Source of the DNA: Aurantimonadaceae bacterium
GTDB taxonomy: Bacteria > Pseudomonadota > Alphaproteobacteria > Rhizobiales > Rhizobiaceae
NCBI GenBank assembly: GCA_003232595.1
Contig: QIIJ01000596.1
Span: 1 to 6,078 of the forward strand
Reading direction: 5' to 3'
DNA: 6,078 nucleotides
The notes beneath the pieces are model-generated. The model made no database searches. It had not been told where the DNA came from and worked only from the letters and a program-made list of their open reading frames with translations. This document shows positions 5,493 through 6,078 of the stretch, piece by piece. Within the stretch, counting starts at the first letter, position 1. Each line of letters starts with the position of its first letter. The position numbers and the translations under genes are program-made.

Positions 5493-6078
5493 ATGACCGC
5501 ACAATGCGGCATATCAAACAGGGAGAATTTTAATACACTTTGCATTGCCGCAACCGGCGCAATGATTATGAGCGCTGCACAGGCGCAAACCCGTATCACT
5601 TACAAGTCGGCAAAGACCACTTCGTCCTATTACCAGATGGCGGTGCAGATTGCAGAAGGCATGAAATCCGGCTCCAACGGTGATATCATTGTTACGGTTG
5701 AAGAAAGCCAGGGTTCGGTTCAAAATGTTATGGAAGCCGCCGTGCGTCCGGGCAATTATGTTTTCACCACGCCACCGGTGCTGGTCAGGCTTGCCAAGGG
5801 CGGCAAGGCAATGTTCAAGGACAAGGCCAACCCGAAGTTCGGCGACATTCGCGCACTCTTTCCCATCCCCTCGCTGACCATGCATTTTGTCATGAGCAGC
5901 AAGTCCGGAGTGACGGACTTTGCCGGTATGGAAGGCAAAACCATTCTGCTCGGCAAGGGCTCTTTTGGTGCCCGTGAAGGTGCCAAGTACCTGAAACTGT
6001 TCGGTCTTGAAGGCAAGGTAAAACTGGCCGAGGTCGAGCTTTCCAATGCGGGCCCGGCGCTCAAGAATGGCCAGATTG
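5493..6078 (+). CDS. TAXI-family TRAP transporter solute-binding protein, 3'-truncated by the window edge
   Basis: This is the periplasmic binding protein of a tripartite ATP-independent periplasmic (TRAP) transporter. It captures a small organic acid or amino acid and hands it to the sodium-driven DctQM-type membrane subunits. From ATG 5493 the visible part is 195 residues. A signal peptide has hydrophobic core LCIAATGAMIM and cleavage SAAQA|Q at about residue 31. The mature start QTRITYKSAKTTSSYYQMAV and later stretches (ESQGSVQNVMEAAV, NYVFTTPP, GKTILLGKGSFGAREGAKYL) fit the TAXI family. Substrates known in the family include glutamate and 2-oxoglutarate; none can be assigned here. The start is uncertain. 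ATG 5472 and TTG 5481 are open alternatives, ATG 5562 would destroy the signal peptide, and the only good Shine-Dalgarno (GGGAG, 5521-5525) has no in-frame start codon at a proper distance. The membrane subunit gene is expected just beyond the window. Confidence 0.85.
   Translation, partial: MTAQCGISNRENFNTLCIAATGAMIMSAAQAQTRITYKSAKTTSSYYQMAVQIAEGMKSGSNGDIIVTVEESQGSVQNVMEAAVRPGNYVFTTPPVLVRLAKGGKAMFKDKANPKFGDIRALFPIPSLTMHFVMSSKSGVTDFAGMEGKTILLGKGSFGAREGAKYLKLFGLEGKVKLAEVELSNAGPALKNGQI

Noticed and set aside
1..6078. A new defence, biosynthetic or mobile gene system
   Set aside because: Every substantial + strand gene falls in a known family and no unassigned gene cluster is present; only the small palindromic element is unexplained.

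Overview
The window suggests a chromosomal segment of an alphaproteobacterium, probably of the Hyphomicrobiales/Rhodobacterales type and of moderate GC by eye. The basis is the IF-3 N-terminus (IRRPHRASAP...GPRANRDI, with an ATT start), a large MscS-family channel and a TAXI-type TRAP binding protein. All recognisable genes lie on the + strand. No phage, plasmid, CRISPR, tRNA or rRNA sequence is visible, and I see no undescribed multi-gene system. The main unexplained structure is a small palindromic element in the last intergenic region.

Layout. Bases 1-789 hold a 5'-truncated sterol desaturase/fatty acid hydroxylase-family membrane enzyme. Bases 790-939 are a spacer with a nested inverted-repeat cluster. 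Bases 940-2070 encode a FabH-like beta-ketoacyl-ACP synthase III of the Pseudomonas PA3286 type. Bases 2184-4496 encode a large MscS-family mechanosensitive channel with a signal peptide; its start is set by a GGAG six bases upstream of the second ATG. Bases 4497-4671 are a leader with two small stem-loops and a strong Shine-Dalgarno. Bases 4672-5208 are infC (translation initiation factor IF-3), starting at the rare codon ATT; a start at the first ATG (4804) would lose 44 residues. A clear intrinsic terminator follows at 5240-5268. Bases 5292-5438 are a MITE/REP-like element with inverted ends, a hairpin at each end and a GC-rich central hairpin. Its right edge runs into a perfect extended -10 box. 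From about 5493 to the window end runs a TAXI-family TRAP transporter periplasmic binding protein, cut off at its 3' end.

How the genes relate. The first two both belong to lipid metabolism by family, but they are about 150 bases apart and no substrate can be named. The channel gives osmotic protection. infC is an isolated housekeeping unit, terminated directly and not followed by rpmI-rplT. The TAXI protein probably begins a separate TRAP transporter operon, with a promoter that may come in part from the element's insertion. These are largely independent transcription units rather than one pathway.
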